Both the position numbers and the translations under genes were made by a program. Shown here in pieces: positions 30,284 to 39,574 of a stretch of 64,000 nt of DNA. Under the pieces are notes generated by a model, which was not told where the DNA came from, searched no databases, and worked only from the letters and a program-made list of their open reading frames with translations. Position 1 is the stretch's first letter. Each line of letters opens with the position of its first letter. The DNA is from Oscillospiraceae bacterium (GTDB lineage Bacteria; Bacillota; Clostridia; Oscillospirales; Oscillospiraceae). The stretch covers positions 62,001 through 126,000 of the forward strand of contig SVKX01000002.1 in NCBI GenBank assembly GCA_015068225.1, given 5' to 3'.

Positions 30284-31132
30284 TCAGACCTTTACCTTTT
30301 CATAAAGTATCTGCGCGCATTCCTCTGCACTGAGTCTGTCTAGTGGCATATCATAACCTAGTTTATTCAGCGTATAGCAAAGCTCTACGGTTTCCGGAGC
30401 GGCAAGTCCGATGCTGTGAAGCAACTCCACCTGAGAAAACACCTGCTTCGGCGTGCCATCTGCGGCAACCTGCCCTTGATGCAGCACGATCACCCGGTCT
30501 GCCTGAGCCGCTTCGTCCATATGGTGGGTGATCAGGATCACCGTAATGCCTTTTTCCTGATTCAATCTGGAGATCGTTTGCATGACCTCTCTACGTCCTC
30601 TGGGATCCAGCATCGCAGTCGGTTCATCCAAAACAATGCAACTGGGCTCCATAGCGATGATACCGGCAATGGCAACCCGCTGCTTCTGGCCGCCGGAAAG
30701 CAGATGGGGCGCATGCTCCCGGTACTCGTACATTCCCACCTGCTTCAGGGCCTGGTCCACTCTCTTGCGGATCTCAGGGCTGGAAATACTCAGATTCTCA
30801 GGGCCGAAGGCAACGTCCTCTTCCACCACATTGGCAACGATCTGGTTATCCGGATTCTGAAAAACCATTCCCACGGTACGGCGAATGGCAATCAGCTTTT
30901 CCGGATCTGAAGTATCCATTCCAAAGGCATATATCTTGCCGCCGCAGGGCAGCAGAATGGAATTAAAGTGCTTGGCAAGTGTGGATTTTCCACAGCCGTT
31001 GCCGCCCAAAACTGCAACAAAGCTGCCTTTCTCCACAGAAAGATTCAAGTCTTTAAATACGGCAACGCCGGGCGTGTCATCCACGCCCGGATACGTATAG
31101 GCCAAATGTTCAACGCAAATTGCTGTGCTCAA
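30284..31132 (-). CDS. ecfA1: ECF transporter ATPase EcfA1
   Basis: GGNGCGKSTL, LSGGQKQRVAIAGIIAMEPSCIVLDEPTAMLDP; TTG start at 31132 chosen because AAGGGAGG SD precedes it. Confidence 0.93.
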   Translation of the reverse strand: MSTAICVEHLAYTYPGVDDTPGVAVFKDLNLSVEKGSFVAVLGGNGCGKSTLAKHFNSILLPCGGKIYAFGMDTSDPEKLIAIRRTVGMVFQNPDNQIVANVVEEDVAFGPENLSISSPEIRKRVDQALKQVGMYEYREHAPHLLSGGQKQRVAIAGIIAMEPSCIVLDEPTAMLDPRGRREVMQTISRLNQEKGITVILITHHMDEAAQADRVIVLHQGQVAADGTPKQVFSQVELLHSIGLAAPETVELCYTLNKLGYDMPLDRLSAEECAQILYEKVKV

Positions 31133-31149
31133 TGAAAAAGCCTCCCTTA

Positions 31150-32016
31150 TCAGGGTGTCCACCTTCCGGTAGCGCCGCAGGGCAGCATAATGCCGGTGGA
31201 GCTTACAGGAAGACCCAACTCCCCTACCTGCGTACTTCCGCCATGGCGCGCACCAAATACAACATCGGATGCATAGCCGACGGCAGAGGGTGCAAGACCG
31301 GTGGTATAAGAATTGATAATTACAAAAAGCGGATTGTCTGTCAGCAGTTTCGCTGTTTCCAGAAGAAACGGATAAAAACTGGTCTCCATCTTCCAGATCT
31401 CACCGCTGGGACCTCTTCCATAGCTGGGAGGGTCCATAATGATGCCATCATACCGGCGTCCTCTGCGGATCTCCCGCTGAATAAACTTACCGCAGTCATC
31501 CACGATCCAGTGGATCGGCTTGTCCGCAAGCCCTGATGCAACCGCATTTTCCTTCGCCCATGCCACCATTCCCTTGGAAGCATCCACATGGTATACCTCT
31601 GCGCCTCCCGCTGCCGCTGCCAGAGTGGCACCGCCGGAATAGGCAAAAAGATTCAGCACGCGAACCGGCCGCTTGGCACCGGCAACCTTCTCCCGGATAA
31701 AGTCCCAGTTGGCCGCCTGCTCCGGAAATACACCGGTGTGCTTAAAATTCATAGGTTTTACATTGAAGGTCAGATAGTCCTTATACCGGATCTGCCAGCG
31801 CTCCGGCAGGCGATGGTCAGACCAGTGACCACCGCCGGTATTGGAACGAACATAGCGGGCATCGAACTTTTTCCAGCCCGGGTGCTCTTTGGGTGTATTC
31901 CAGATCACCTGAGGATCCGGACGGACAAGCAGATACTTGCCCCATCGTTCCAGACGTTCACCATCTGATGTGTCCAGAACCTCATAATCTTTCCATTCAT
32001 CGGATAACCAGATCAT
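31150..32016 (-). CDS. Class I SAM-dependent methyltransferase (RlmI/RsmD-like)
   Basis: VLNLFAYSGGATLAAAAGGAEVYHVDASKGMVAWAKEN; DGIIMDPPSYGRG. Confidence 0.88.
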   Translation of the reverse strand: MIWLSDEWKDYEVLDTSDGERLERWGKYLLVRPDPQVIWNTPKEHPGWKKFDARYVRSNTGGGHWSDHRLPERWQIRYKDYLTFNVKPMNFKHTGVFPEQAANWDFIREKVAGAKRPVRVLNLFAYSGGATLAAAAGGAEVYHVDASKGMVAWAKENAVASGLADKPIHWIVDDCGKFIQREIRRGRRYDGIIMDPPSYGRGPSGEIWKMETSFYPFLLETAKLLTDNPLFVIINSYTTGLAPSAVGYASDVVFGARHGGSTQVGELGLPVSSTGIMLPCGATGRWTP

Positions 32017-34820
32017 GGCTCCTCCTCATTTGATCCGTTTAAGCTGCCTTGTGTTGGCTGGGTTGGTGTAGAGCTCTGGGTATCATCGTCTTCAGGCTGT
32101 TGCGTCTGTTCATGCTCCTTCTGATACTCCAGCCAATCTGCCTTTGTATGCTCGGTGCATACCAAATACGGCGCATTGATGCCGATGTTCAAATCACCGT
32201 CAATGCCCTTATAATTTCCGGGTTTTCCGCTGGAATCTACCAGATAAATATAATTATCGGCGCAGTGCATCTCCCAGAGGCCCTTGGTGCTGGCCTTGGC
32301 AATATCATTGACCTCTTTTTGCGTCATCTTCACCAGAGATTTCTTAACCAGCTTAGCCTCTCCAACCTCTGCCAGCTTCTTGCAGTATTCATTTGCTACC
32401 GCATTACAGCTCTCGCAGAAATCAATGGTCACATGGCACTCGCACTCATCCAGCGGCTCGTCCTCTTCATAGACCTTGACCTTTTCCACTCGGGATCCTC
32501 GAACCTCGTTGTAGCAGGCCTCTGTTGCAACCTTACCGCAGTCCAGACAAACAAATACATCAATCATATCCTTTGTATCATACAGGGATCTGGATGTCTT
32601 GCCGGTGTGCAGCGGTGTCATGACCTTTTTCCAAAGCTGTCCGGCAGGGTTGCCACCGTGAACCATTGTAATAACCTCGGGGTTGTCATAGCCGCACCAT
32701 GCAGCAGCAGTATAATAGTTGGTATAACCGCAGAACCAACGGTCCTTGTAACTGGCGGTACTACCGGTCTTACCGGCAACATCGATATATGTGCCGTTAG
32801 CACCGATCTGGCCCAGATCAGCGCCTGTACCGGTACCGCCTGCCACTGCCTGATCCAGGCAGTAGCTGATATAGTTGGCGGTCTTTTCGCTGATGATCTG
32901 CTCAGAATCCTGGGTATTGTCCAGAACCAGTTCACCCTTACTGTTGTAGACCTTGGTATAGGTCCGTGCCTCCCGGTAAAGACCGCCGTTGGCAAGGGCC
33001 GCATAGGCAGCGCTCATCTCCCGCAGGTTGACACCATGGGTAGGCGCACCCAAAGCAAGGGGCGAATAGTTTTCGTCAGAGAATACCGTTCCCTGATTAT
33101 TCACGAAATAATTGGTCAGTGTGGACAAACCAAACTTATACTTGGCAAAGTTGTAGCTGTAGCCCAGACCGATGGAATCCAGTGTGTTTACCGCAGCACC
33201 GTTGACAGAATGCTTGATCGCGGAAAGAATGGTACGGGTGTAGGAATAATCCCGGCCGTCATTATACGGGAAGGGTCTTCCGTCTGTATAATACAGGGGC
33301 ATATCCTTCACAACGGATGCAGGCGTGATGACGCCAAGCTCAAACGCAGGGGCATAAACTGTCAGCGGTTTCAACGAGGAACCGGGCTGCAGCTCAGCAT
33401 CTGTAACACGGTTGTAGGCGTCATGGACTACCTTTTCTCCAACACCGCCTGCCATAGCCACAATATCGCCTGTGCGGTTATCAATGAGGCAAATGCCGGA
33501 CTGAAGCTGCTGCAGGCTGACATCCTCAGGAATCTGGGAAAGGTCTGTGTAGATCTTGTCCACAGCCTCCTGGGCCTTCATATCAAATGTTGTATAGATA
33601 TGGAAGCCGCCCCGACCGATAATGTCCTTGTAAGACTGCTTTGTCTCTTTGGATGCACTGTTCCAGTCTACACCGTTCTTTGCTGCTAAATCCTTGGCAA
33701 CATCCTCCAGAACCGTATCCATAAACCAGGAATAGACTTCCTGAGAAGCATTCAAGCCGATCTCCGTAGCTCCGCCGCACTGGGGGCAGTAATAAATTCC
33801 GTCATCATGCTTATCAAAAGCGCTTACCTTGCCATGGAAACCGCAGAGCTCATTGGGGCAGTCTGCCACCTTATCCTGCTCGTCGATTCCGCGCTTCAGA
33901 ACGATCTCTTCCGCAATCGCAGCTTCGTATTCCTCTTCAGTCAGGAAACCCTGCTCATGCATTTGCTTAAGGGTCAGATCCCGGCGGTACTTGTTTTGCT
34001 CCATGCCGGTTTTTCCATATTTATCCAAACTGGTACGGTACGGGTCATACCGGGTAGGATTATTGGTAATGCTGATCAAGGATGCACATTCGGCCGCTGT
34101 CAAATGTTCCAGCTCTTTGCCGTAATATGTTGCAGCGGCCGCTTTAACGCCGTCACACCGCTGGCCAAGGTAAATGATATTCAGATAATACTCCAGAATG
34201 ATTTCCTTGTCATACCGGCGCTCCAGCTCTGTGGCGCGAAAAATTTCCATTAACTTTCGCTGGACAGTAACATCATCCGCCGCATCATTGCCGTCCTTCA
34301 ACAATATGTTTTTGATCAACTGCTGGGTAATTGTAGAACCGCCGGCATCCGCACTATTCATAAAAATACCAACGCAAGCCTGAACAGTAGTTACCCAGTC
34401 AACGCCTTGATGTTCAAAGAATCGCTTATCCTCAATAGAAACCGCCGCATGGATCAGATCCTCAGGGATGTCTTCATAGTCCACCCACTCCTGCTTAATA
34501 TCGGCATAAATCTGCTGCAGCTTCTGAATGTTGCCGCTTTCGTCCAGATAATAGGCATTAGAGGTCTGATCCAGCACCACATCATCCAGAACGGTACCTG
34601 CATTGGGCATAATATCCGTCTCCAGATAGTTTGCCAGCGTTACAACAAACACAACCATACATATGCCCGCGATCAACAGCACAGTTGCCAGCGCTGCTGC
34701 CACGATCTTAAATACGGAATAACAGGCGATCCACAGACTGCGTGCAGCCGCAAGAATCACATTCGGCTTCCAAGCCTGCCGGGATACCCGTCTTTTCCGT
34801 CCATTATTCTCTTTCGCCAT
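32013..34820 (-). CDS. Class A penicillin-binding protein (transglycosylase/transpeptidase)
   Basis: EDKRFFEHQGVDW, GGSTITQQLIKN; transpeptidase PGSSLKP, KTGST. Confidence 0.95.
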   Translation of the reverse strand: MAKENNGRKRRVSRQAWKPNVILAAARSLWIACYSVFKIVAAALATVLLIAGICMVVFVVTLANYLETDIMPNAGTVLDDVVLDQTSNAYYLDESGNIQKLQQIYADIKQEWVDYEDIPEDLIHAAVSIEDKRFFEHQGVDWVTTVQACVGIFMNSADAGGSTITQQLIKNILLKDGNDAADDVTVQRKLMEIFRATELERRYDKEIILEYYLNIIYLGQRCDGVKAAAATYYGKELEHLTAAECASLISITNNPTRYDPYRTSLDKYGKTGMEQNKYRRDLTLKQMHEQGFLTEEEYEAAIAEEIVLKRGIDEQDKVADCPNELCGFHGKVSAFDKHDDGIYYCPQCGGATEIGLNASQEVYSWFMDTVLEDVAKDLAAKNGVDWNSASKETKQSYKDIIGRGGFHIYTTFDMKAQEAVDKIYTDLSQIPEDVSLQQLQSGICLIDNRTGDIVAMAGGVGEKVVHDAYNRVTDAELQPGSSLKPLTVYAPAFELGVITPASVVKDMPLYYTDGRPFPYNDGRDYSYTRTILSAIKHSVNGAAVNTLDSIGLGYSYNFAKYKFGLSTLTNYFVNNQGTVFSDENYSPLALGAPTHGVNLREMSAAYAALANGGLYREARTYTKVYNSKGELVLDNTQDSEQIISEKTANYISYCLDQAVAGGTGTGADLGQIGANGTYIDVAGKTGSTASYKDRWFCGYTNYYTAAAWCGYDNPEVITMVHGGNPAGQLWKKVMTPLHTGKTSRSLYDTKDMIDVFVCLDCGKVATEACYNEVRGSRVEKVKVYEEDEPLDECECHVTIDFCESCNAVANEYCKKLAEVGEAKLVKKSLVKMTQKEVNDIAKASTKGLWEMHCADNYIYLVDSSGKPGNYKGIDGDLNIGINAPYLVCTEHTKADWLEYQKEHEQTQQPEDDDTQSSTPTQPTQGSLNGSNEEEP

Positions 34821-35042
34821 GCTTTACCTCCAAAATAGCAGCCCATAAGGGCTCGCGCGGTTTAAATTCTTTGCTACCGGCATAATCGCATACGACCAGT
34901 CATATAATTATAGCATACCCAAAAGCAAAACGAAAGCCCTATTTTTCATTTTTAATTTTAATTCACATTTCATATTAAATTCGAAGTTTTTCTCATAATC
35001 TTCTTCGCCTCAGGCATACTATTTCCAAGGAGGCGCACATCT

Positions 35043-35270
35043 ATGAGAAAACGCAATAGAATATTATATAGTATCATTCTTTTTGGTTTTCTGATCGGCA
35101 TTCATAACGGTCAGATCGCACTGTGGCGGGATAACGATCCCACGCCCATCAAGGTATTCCCCTATCGGGCGGAGATATTGCCGGAGACAGACCAATTCGC
35201 CCTTAGGAAGGGCATCCGCATAAATAGTATGGCAGATCTTCAGCGGCTGCTGCAGGACTATCTTTCCTGA
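35043..35270 (+). CDS. Small membrane protein, BofC C-terminal-domain-like
   Basis: Single TM; HNGQIALWRDNDPTPIKVFPYRAEILPETDQFALRKGIRINSMADLQRLLQDYLS resembles BofC_C-type sequences from memory. Confidence 0.55.
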   Translation: MRKRNRILYSIILFGFLIGIHNGQIALWRDNDPTPIKVFPYRAEILPETDQFALRKGIRINSMADLQRLLQDYLS

Positions 35271-35288
35271 TTAGACAATATTGGACTC

Positions 35289-35317
35289 TTGATTTTATTC
35301 TTCTTATGGGTTAGAAT
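35289..35317 (+). promoter_or_regulatory. Sigma-A-type promoter for the DUF1292 gene
   Basis: TTGATT - 17 nt - TAGAAT. Confidence 0.65.
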
Positions 35318-35348
35318 AAGGATGCAACTACCATGAAGGAGAATTAGC

Positions 35349-35630
35349 ATGGACGATATGTTTGGATCTGATTTTATGACCATCGTGGATGAAGACGGCA
35401 CAGAATATGAGCTGGAGGTCCTGACCACCATCGAATATAACGGATGCAGCTACCTTGCCGTGATCCCGGCAGACGGTGAGGAAAATGATCCGGAGGATCT
35501 GGAAGTCAGTATACTCAAATCCGTTGAGGAAGATGGAGAAAGCATTCTGTGCGCCATTGAGGATGAAACGGAACTTGAGACAGTATATTCTCTGATCATG
35601 GATCAGCTTTACGCGCAGGAAGAAGATTGA
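35349..35630 (+). CDS. DUF1292 (YrzB-like) protein
   Basis: Acidic MTIVDEDGTEYELEVLTTIEYNGCSYLAVIPADGE. Confidence 0.92.
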   Translation: MDDMFGSDFMTIVDEDGTEYELEVLTTIEYNGCSYLAVIPADGEENDPEDLEVSILKSVEEDGESILCAIEDETELETVYSLIMDQLYAQEED

Positions 35631-35639
35631 TCTTTCCTG

Positions 35640-35861
35640 CTTGGTGCGTGATGTGTCCTTTTGGACCCACATTTTTTAATAGGGATGCTTGACTTCCTGT
35701 TCGTTTTGCAGACCTCCCGCCTGCGCTTTGACGTATGGTGGACGTTGGGAGCAGTTTAGACCCGGAGCGGCAACCCACCTGCCGTTTGGTGCAGGTCATA
35801 ATTGGATGCACACGGCCAAAGCGGGAATTTGCATGAGGAGCAGTCTGCTCCTCATGTTTTT
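35640..35861 (+). ncRNA. Structured small RNA, possibly 6S RNA (SsrS)
   Basis: About 220 nt with no credible CDS, several potential helices and a strong intrinsic terminator at 35832-35861 not attached to an ORF; location after DUF1292. Confidence 0.5.
35832..35861 (+). terminator. Intrinsic terminator of the structured RNA
   Basis: CATGAGGAGC-AGTCT-GCTCCTCATG followed by TTTTT. Confidence 0.88.
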
Positions 35862-35936
35862 CGTATTTTTTGCCCTTATTTTAATTGCCGGATTGTAAAC
35901 TTTTTTCCTTTTTTATCAAAATGATACATAAAACAC

Positions 35937-35965
35937 TTGCAACTAGAGGAAATTTAGGTTATAAT
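35937..35965 (+). promoter_or_regulatory. Sigma-A-type promoter for PPIase
   Basis: TTGCAA - 17 nt - TATAAT. Confidence 0.75.
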
Positions 35966-36032
35966 ATCCCGGTCTATGCACCGGTAATCCCTGTGCACCG
36001 CAACCAAAAGGACAATGAGAGGAATTGATTAC

Positions 36033-37673
36033 ATGAGCGCATCCAGCAAGAAGAAGCTCCGCAAGGAGCAAAATGCTGCCGCAATGACACAGAAGCAGCA
36101 GAAAGAAATGAAGGACGCAAAGGCATTGAAGAACTATACCCTTACCTTCGTCGTGGTTATGGTTCTTGTTGTTGCCATCGTTCTCGGCGTAACCATCAGC
36201 AACCCCATTAATGTTGCATTGGATCAGAGCACCACAGCCATCACCATCGGTGATCATGTGCTTACCATCCCGGATCTGACCTTTTTCTATGTAGATGCTA
36301 TCCAGAACTACAAAAATGAGGTTAAAAACCTCTATTACAACCAGTATCCCAGCTATTGGCAGCTTTTCCTTGGCTATGATACCTATTCTCCTCTGGACGA
36401 GCAGATCTTCGATGAGAAAGAGGGAACTACCTGGGCTCATTATTTTATGGATGAAGCCATCAAGGAAGCTACCGCTACCTATGCTTTGATAGATTTGGCA
36501 GCCAAGGAAAACTATACCTTGTCTGACGAAGAGAAGAAAGACCTGGACACGTACTTTAATAGTCTGGAACTGTTCAATGATCTGGATACTTATGCGAAGG
36601 GCATTTATTCCAACAGTGTTACCGGAGAAGGTTTCAAGGCATACTATTCCGCAAGAACTCTGGCTGACTCTTTCTACGCTAACTATGTGTCAAAGCTGGA
36701 ATATGAAGATAAGGACTACCGGGAATTCGAAAAGGGTAACTACAATGTGTACTCCTCCTTTAATTTCGCAATTTACGGTGTGTCTGCCAATAAGTATCTG
36801 ACCGGCGGCACCAAGAGCGAAGACGGCAAGACCACAATTTACTCCGATAAGGAAAAGGATGAGGCTGTCCAGAAGGCTCTGAAGGATGCTCAGGCATTGA
36901 TGAACAAGGAGTCTGTCGAGAAATTTGACGAGGCAATCAAGGCTCTGGAAGTCAATAAAGACAATAAAACTGCTGCCAGCACCAAGAACAAGAATACATT
37001 CTATAACAATATCAGCAATAAGGATGTTCAGACTTGGGTCGGCAATGCAAGCCGTAAGGAAGGCGACATGACCTGCATTACAGTCAATGAGACTGTCACT
37101 TTGGAGGACGGCACCACCACCCTGCGTCCCGCAGGCTACTATGTTGTTTTCTTCCAGGGTCGTGAGGATCATAAGTATCAGTCTGTAGATGTCCGTCACA
37201 TTCTGGTGAAGTTTGCTAAGGCAAATAAAGATGACAAGAGCACTACCTACACCCTGGCCGAAAAGGAAACCGCAAAGAAGAAGGCCGAAGAACTGCTGGA
37301 GCAGTGGAAGAAGGGTGAAAAGGTCGACGAGGACAGCTTTGCAGCTCTGGCCAAGGAGAAAACCGAGGATACCGGCTCCAAGAGCAATGGCGGCCTGTAT
37401 GAGGATATCTACAAGGGCCAGATGGTAGAGGCTTTTGAAAACTGGTGCTTCGATAAGGACCGTAAGGCCGGCGATACCGGACTTGTAGAGACCGAGTACG
37501 GCTACCATATCATGTACTTCGTTGAGACCAACGAAATGACCTATCGCGATCATATGATCAAGAGTGACTTGGTCAATGAGGATGCCGCCGAATGGCGTGA
37601 CGAACTTGTTGAAAAAGCAACTGTAGTCGAAGGCGACCTGTCCCGCATGGAGTGGGATATGATAACTGGCTAA
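36033..37673 (+). CDS. Membrane-anchored peptidyl-prolyl isomerase / foldase (PrsA/SurA-like)
   Basis: N-terminal TM; parvulin DVRHILVKF...SKSNGGLYEDIYKGQMVEAFENWCF...TEYGYHIMYF. Confidence 0.88.
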   Translation: MSASSKKKLRKEQNAAAMTQKQQKEMKDAKALKNYTLTFVVVMVLVVAIVLGVTISNPINVALDQSTTAITIGDHVLTIPDLTFFYVDAIQNYKNEVKNLYYNQYPSYWQLFLGYDTYSPLDEQIFDEKEGTTWAHYFMDEAIKEATATYALIDLAAKENYTLSDEEKKDLDTYFNSLELFNDLDTYAKGIYSNSVTGEGFKAYYSARTLADSFYANYVSKLEYEDKDYREFEKGNYNVYSSFNFAIYGVSANKYLTGGTKSEDGKTTIYSDKEKDEAVQKALKDAQALMNKESVEKFDEAIKALEVNKDNKTAASTKNKNTFYNNISNKDVQTWVGNASRKEGDMTCITVNETVTLEDGTTTLRPAGYYVVFFQGREDHKYQSVDVRHILVKFAKANKDDKSTTYTLAEKETAKKKAEELLEQWKKGEKVDEDSFAALAKEKTEDTGSKSNGGLYEDIYKGQMVEAFENWCFDKDRKAGDTGLVETEYGYHIMYFVETNEMTYRDHMIKSDLVNEDAAEWRDELVEKATVVEGDLSRMEWDMITG

Positions 37674-37680
37674 TTTTTAC

Positions 37681-37716
37681 AACATGTCGGATCTTTTGAT
37701 CCGACATGTTCTTTTA
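37681..37716 (+). terminator. Intrinsic terminator
   Basis: AACATGTCGGATC-TTTT-GATCCGACATGTT then CTTTT. Confidence 0.85.
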
Positions 37717-37731
37717 AGCAAGAATAATTTA

Positions 37732-37770
37732 CGCCCCCCGTGAGAAAATCATCACAGGGGGCGATTTTTT
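37732..37770 (+). promoter_or_regulatory. Terminator-like hairpin covering SD of the TauE/SafE half gene
   Basis: CGCCCCC-C-GTGA-GAAAATCA-TCAC-A-GGGGGCG followed by ATTTTTTG; GGGGG is the only SD for TTG at 37769. Confidence 0.55.
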
Positions 37771-38128
37771 GAAAATAAAAAAGCATCTTGCTATGGGTCT
37801 GGCAGGAGCTGCCGCTGGGGCAGCAAACGGACTGTTTGGCGCAGGAGGCGGTATGCTGCTGGTACCTCTGCTAACAAGTCAGTCCGTCCTGGAGGAGGAT
37901 CAGGTCTTCCCTGCCTCTGTATCTATTATCCTTCCGATCTGCATCGTTTCTTTGACTGCCAGTGCAGGAAGCACCGGCATCCCATTGCAACAGGCATGGC
38001 CCTACCTGGCGGGCAGCATTATCGGTGGTTTGCTTGCCGGATGGACAGGTAAACGGATCCCGGCAAAATGGCTTCACCGTGGATTGGGGTTACTGATTCT
38101 GTATGGCGGGGTGCGGTATTTATGTTAG
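37769..38128 (+). CDS. TauE/SafE family permease, N-terminal half-size protein
   Basis: GAAAGAANGLFGAGGGMLLVPLL; TTG start; 119 aa. Confidence 0.85.
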   Translation: MKIKKHLAMGLAGAAAGAANGLFGAGGGMLLVPLLTSQSVLEEDQVFPASVSIILPICIVSLTASAGSTGIPLQQAWPYLAGSIIGGLLAGWTGKRIPAKWLHRGLGLLILYGGVRYLC

Positions 38129-38496
38129 AATCCATTCCAGTTGCCATTATTGTCGGCGTCCTTCTGGGTTTTCTCGCAGGCCTTGGGGTTGGAGGAGGTT
38201 CGCTTTTGATCCTGTGGCTGACACTGGTCCTTGAAATGGATGCTGGCACCGCAAGGGCAATCAACTTAATGTTCTTTATTACAGCCGCAGGAAGCGTATC
38301 CTTTTTCCGCTGGCGTCAGGGTATATTGCAGATCCGGGTCATTATTCCGGCTGTGATCGCCGGCTGCATAGCTGCGGCAGCATTTTCTGTCTTGAGCCAT
38401 TGGATTGATCAAACCCTTGCAAAGCGATTATTTGGTGGTCTTTTGCTGTTTACAGGCCTGCGGGAGCTTTTTTACCGACTACGAAAGGCAAGATAG
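38122..38496 (+). CDS. TauE/SafE family permease, second half-size protein
   Basis: GVLLGFLAGLGVGGGSLLILWLTLVLEMDAGTARAINLMFF; ATG overlaps upstream stop (ATGTTAG). Confidence 0.85.
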   Translation: MLESIPVAIIVGVLLGFLAGLGVGGGSLLILWLTLVLEMDAGTARAINLMFFITAAGSVSFFRWRQGILQIRVIIPAVIAGCIAAAAFSVLSHWIDQTLAKRLFGGLLLFTGLRELFYRLRKAR

Positions 38497-38888
38497 CCCT
38501 CCAGAATTAGCGCTGCTGCAACGGCATCCACTGTATTCTTCCGCTTTTTTCCGTGGTAATTATGTTGTGAAAGAATATTATGCGCCTCCACCGTTGTCCG
38601 CCGTTCGTCCCACATGACGATCTCCAGGCCGGTAGCTTCCCTCAGTTTTTCAGCAAATTCCCGGCACAGCTGCGCTCTTGGGCCTTCTGTTCCGTCCATG
38701 TTTTTTGGCAGCCCCACTACGATCTGTGAAACATTATTTTCCCGGGCAAGACGAACAATGTCCATAATTGCCTTTTCTGTATTGTGGCTGTTGATAACCG
38801 CGGTAGAACCAACAATGGAACAAAGCAGATCCGATATGGCAACACCGGTTCTGGCATCGCCGTAGTCGATCCCCATGATCTTTGTCAT
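38472..38888 (-). CDS. ruvX: Holliday junction resolvase RuvX (YqgF family)
   Basis: MGIDYGDARTGVAISD; VVGLPKNMDGTEGP; WDERRTTVEA. Confidence 0.95.
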   Translation of the reverse strand: MTKIMGIDYGDARTGVAISDLLCSIVGSTAVINSHNTEKAIMDIVRLARENNVSQIVVGLPKNMDGTEGPRAQLCREFAEKLREATGLEIVMWDERRTTVEAHNILSQHNYHGKKRKNTVDAVAAALILEGYLAFRSR

Positions 38889-38938
38889 AAATCTCACATC
38901 CTCTGTTTTTTCCACAATTATACACCATATTATAAAAA

Positions 38939-38966
38939 AAGGAAAGGTGATATTCCACCTTTCCTT
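38939..38966 (-). terminator. Intrinsic terminator
   Basis: AAGGAAAGGTG-ATATTC-CACCTTTCCTT. Confidence 0.75.
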
Positions 38967-38970
38967 CTTC

Positions 38971-39444
38971 TTAGTTTAAAATGTAAACACCGGCATTGAG
39001 ATACACAGCAAATGTAAGCCACGCAAGATAAGGTATCAACAACCATGCTGCAGTTTTATCTATCTTCCAGAAAATGAGGATTACAACAAGTACCAGCACC
39101 CAAAGCAAGATCAACCAAATCAACGCAAAGCCAAAGGCCTGTGCATTGAAAAACAGTAATGGCCAGAAAAAATTCACAATCAGCTGCGCGGTAAAAAGGT
39201 TCAATCCCCTGTTTCTCTCCTTTGATGGCGGCGTTAGACTGATCCTTGCGGCACTGACGCCCATTAGCGCATACAAAATAGACCAAACCACCGGAAATAC
39301 CCATTGTGGAGGTGTCAGCGGCGGTTTATTTGCAAGCGCACTGTATACTTCAATACCTCCTGCACTGATCCAGCCTGCCAATGCCCCTACCGCTTCGCAC
39401 AGAATGATCCAGAAAGCATAGGTTTTCCAATCGCTGTTTTTCAT
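38971..39444 (-). CDS. TspO/MBR family protein
   Basis: KPPLTPPQWVFPVVWSILYALMGVSA; LNLFTAQLIVNFFWPLLFF. Confidence 0.95.
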   Translation of the reverse strand: MKNSDWKTYAFWIILCEAVGALAGWISAGGIEVYSALANKPPLTPPQWVFPVVWSILYALMGVSAARISLTPPSKERNRGLNLFTAQLIVNFFWPLLFFNAQAFGFALIWLILLWVLVLVVILIFWKIDKTAAWLLIPYLAWLTFAVYLNAGVYILN

Positions 39445-39545
39445 ATCATCACCTCTGAAAAAGCCTATGCACTCACCGGAACGGTATATGCCTGTCTAAT
39501 CACATTTTTTTCGTGAGAAATACCTAAAATTTGTTAAAAAAGTTG

Positions 39546-39574
39546 TTGACTATGCTTTAAATATGTGGTAGAAT
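39546..39574 (+). promoter_or_regulatory. Sigma-A-type promoter for rpmG-secE-nusG
   Basis: TTGACT - 17 nt - TAGAAT. Confidence 0.8.

Noticed and set aside
32049-33689. 546-aa ORF antisense to the class A PBP
   Set aside because: Shadow ORF; PBP motifs on the minus strand are unambiguous.
35689-35898. 69-aa plus-strand ORF downstream of DUF1292
   Set aside because: No SD, runs through a strong terminator hairpin; the region is better explained as structured RNA.
37769-38496. TauE/SafE pair as a frameshifted pseudogene
   Set aside because: Each half has its own start context and complete repeat signature with a tight stop/start overlap, so a genuine split is more likely; read-level checking is still advised.
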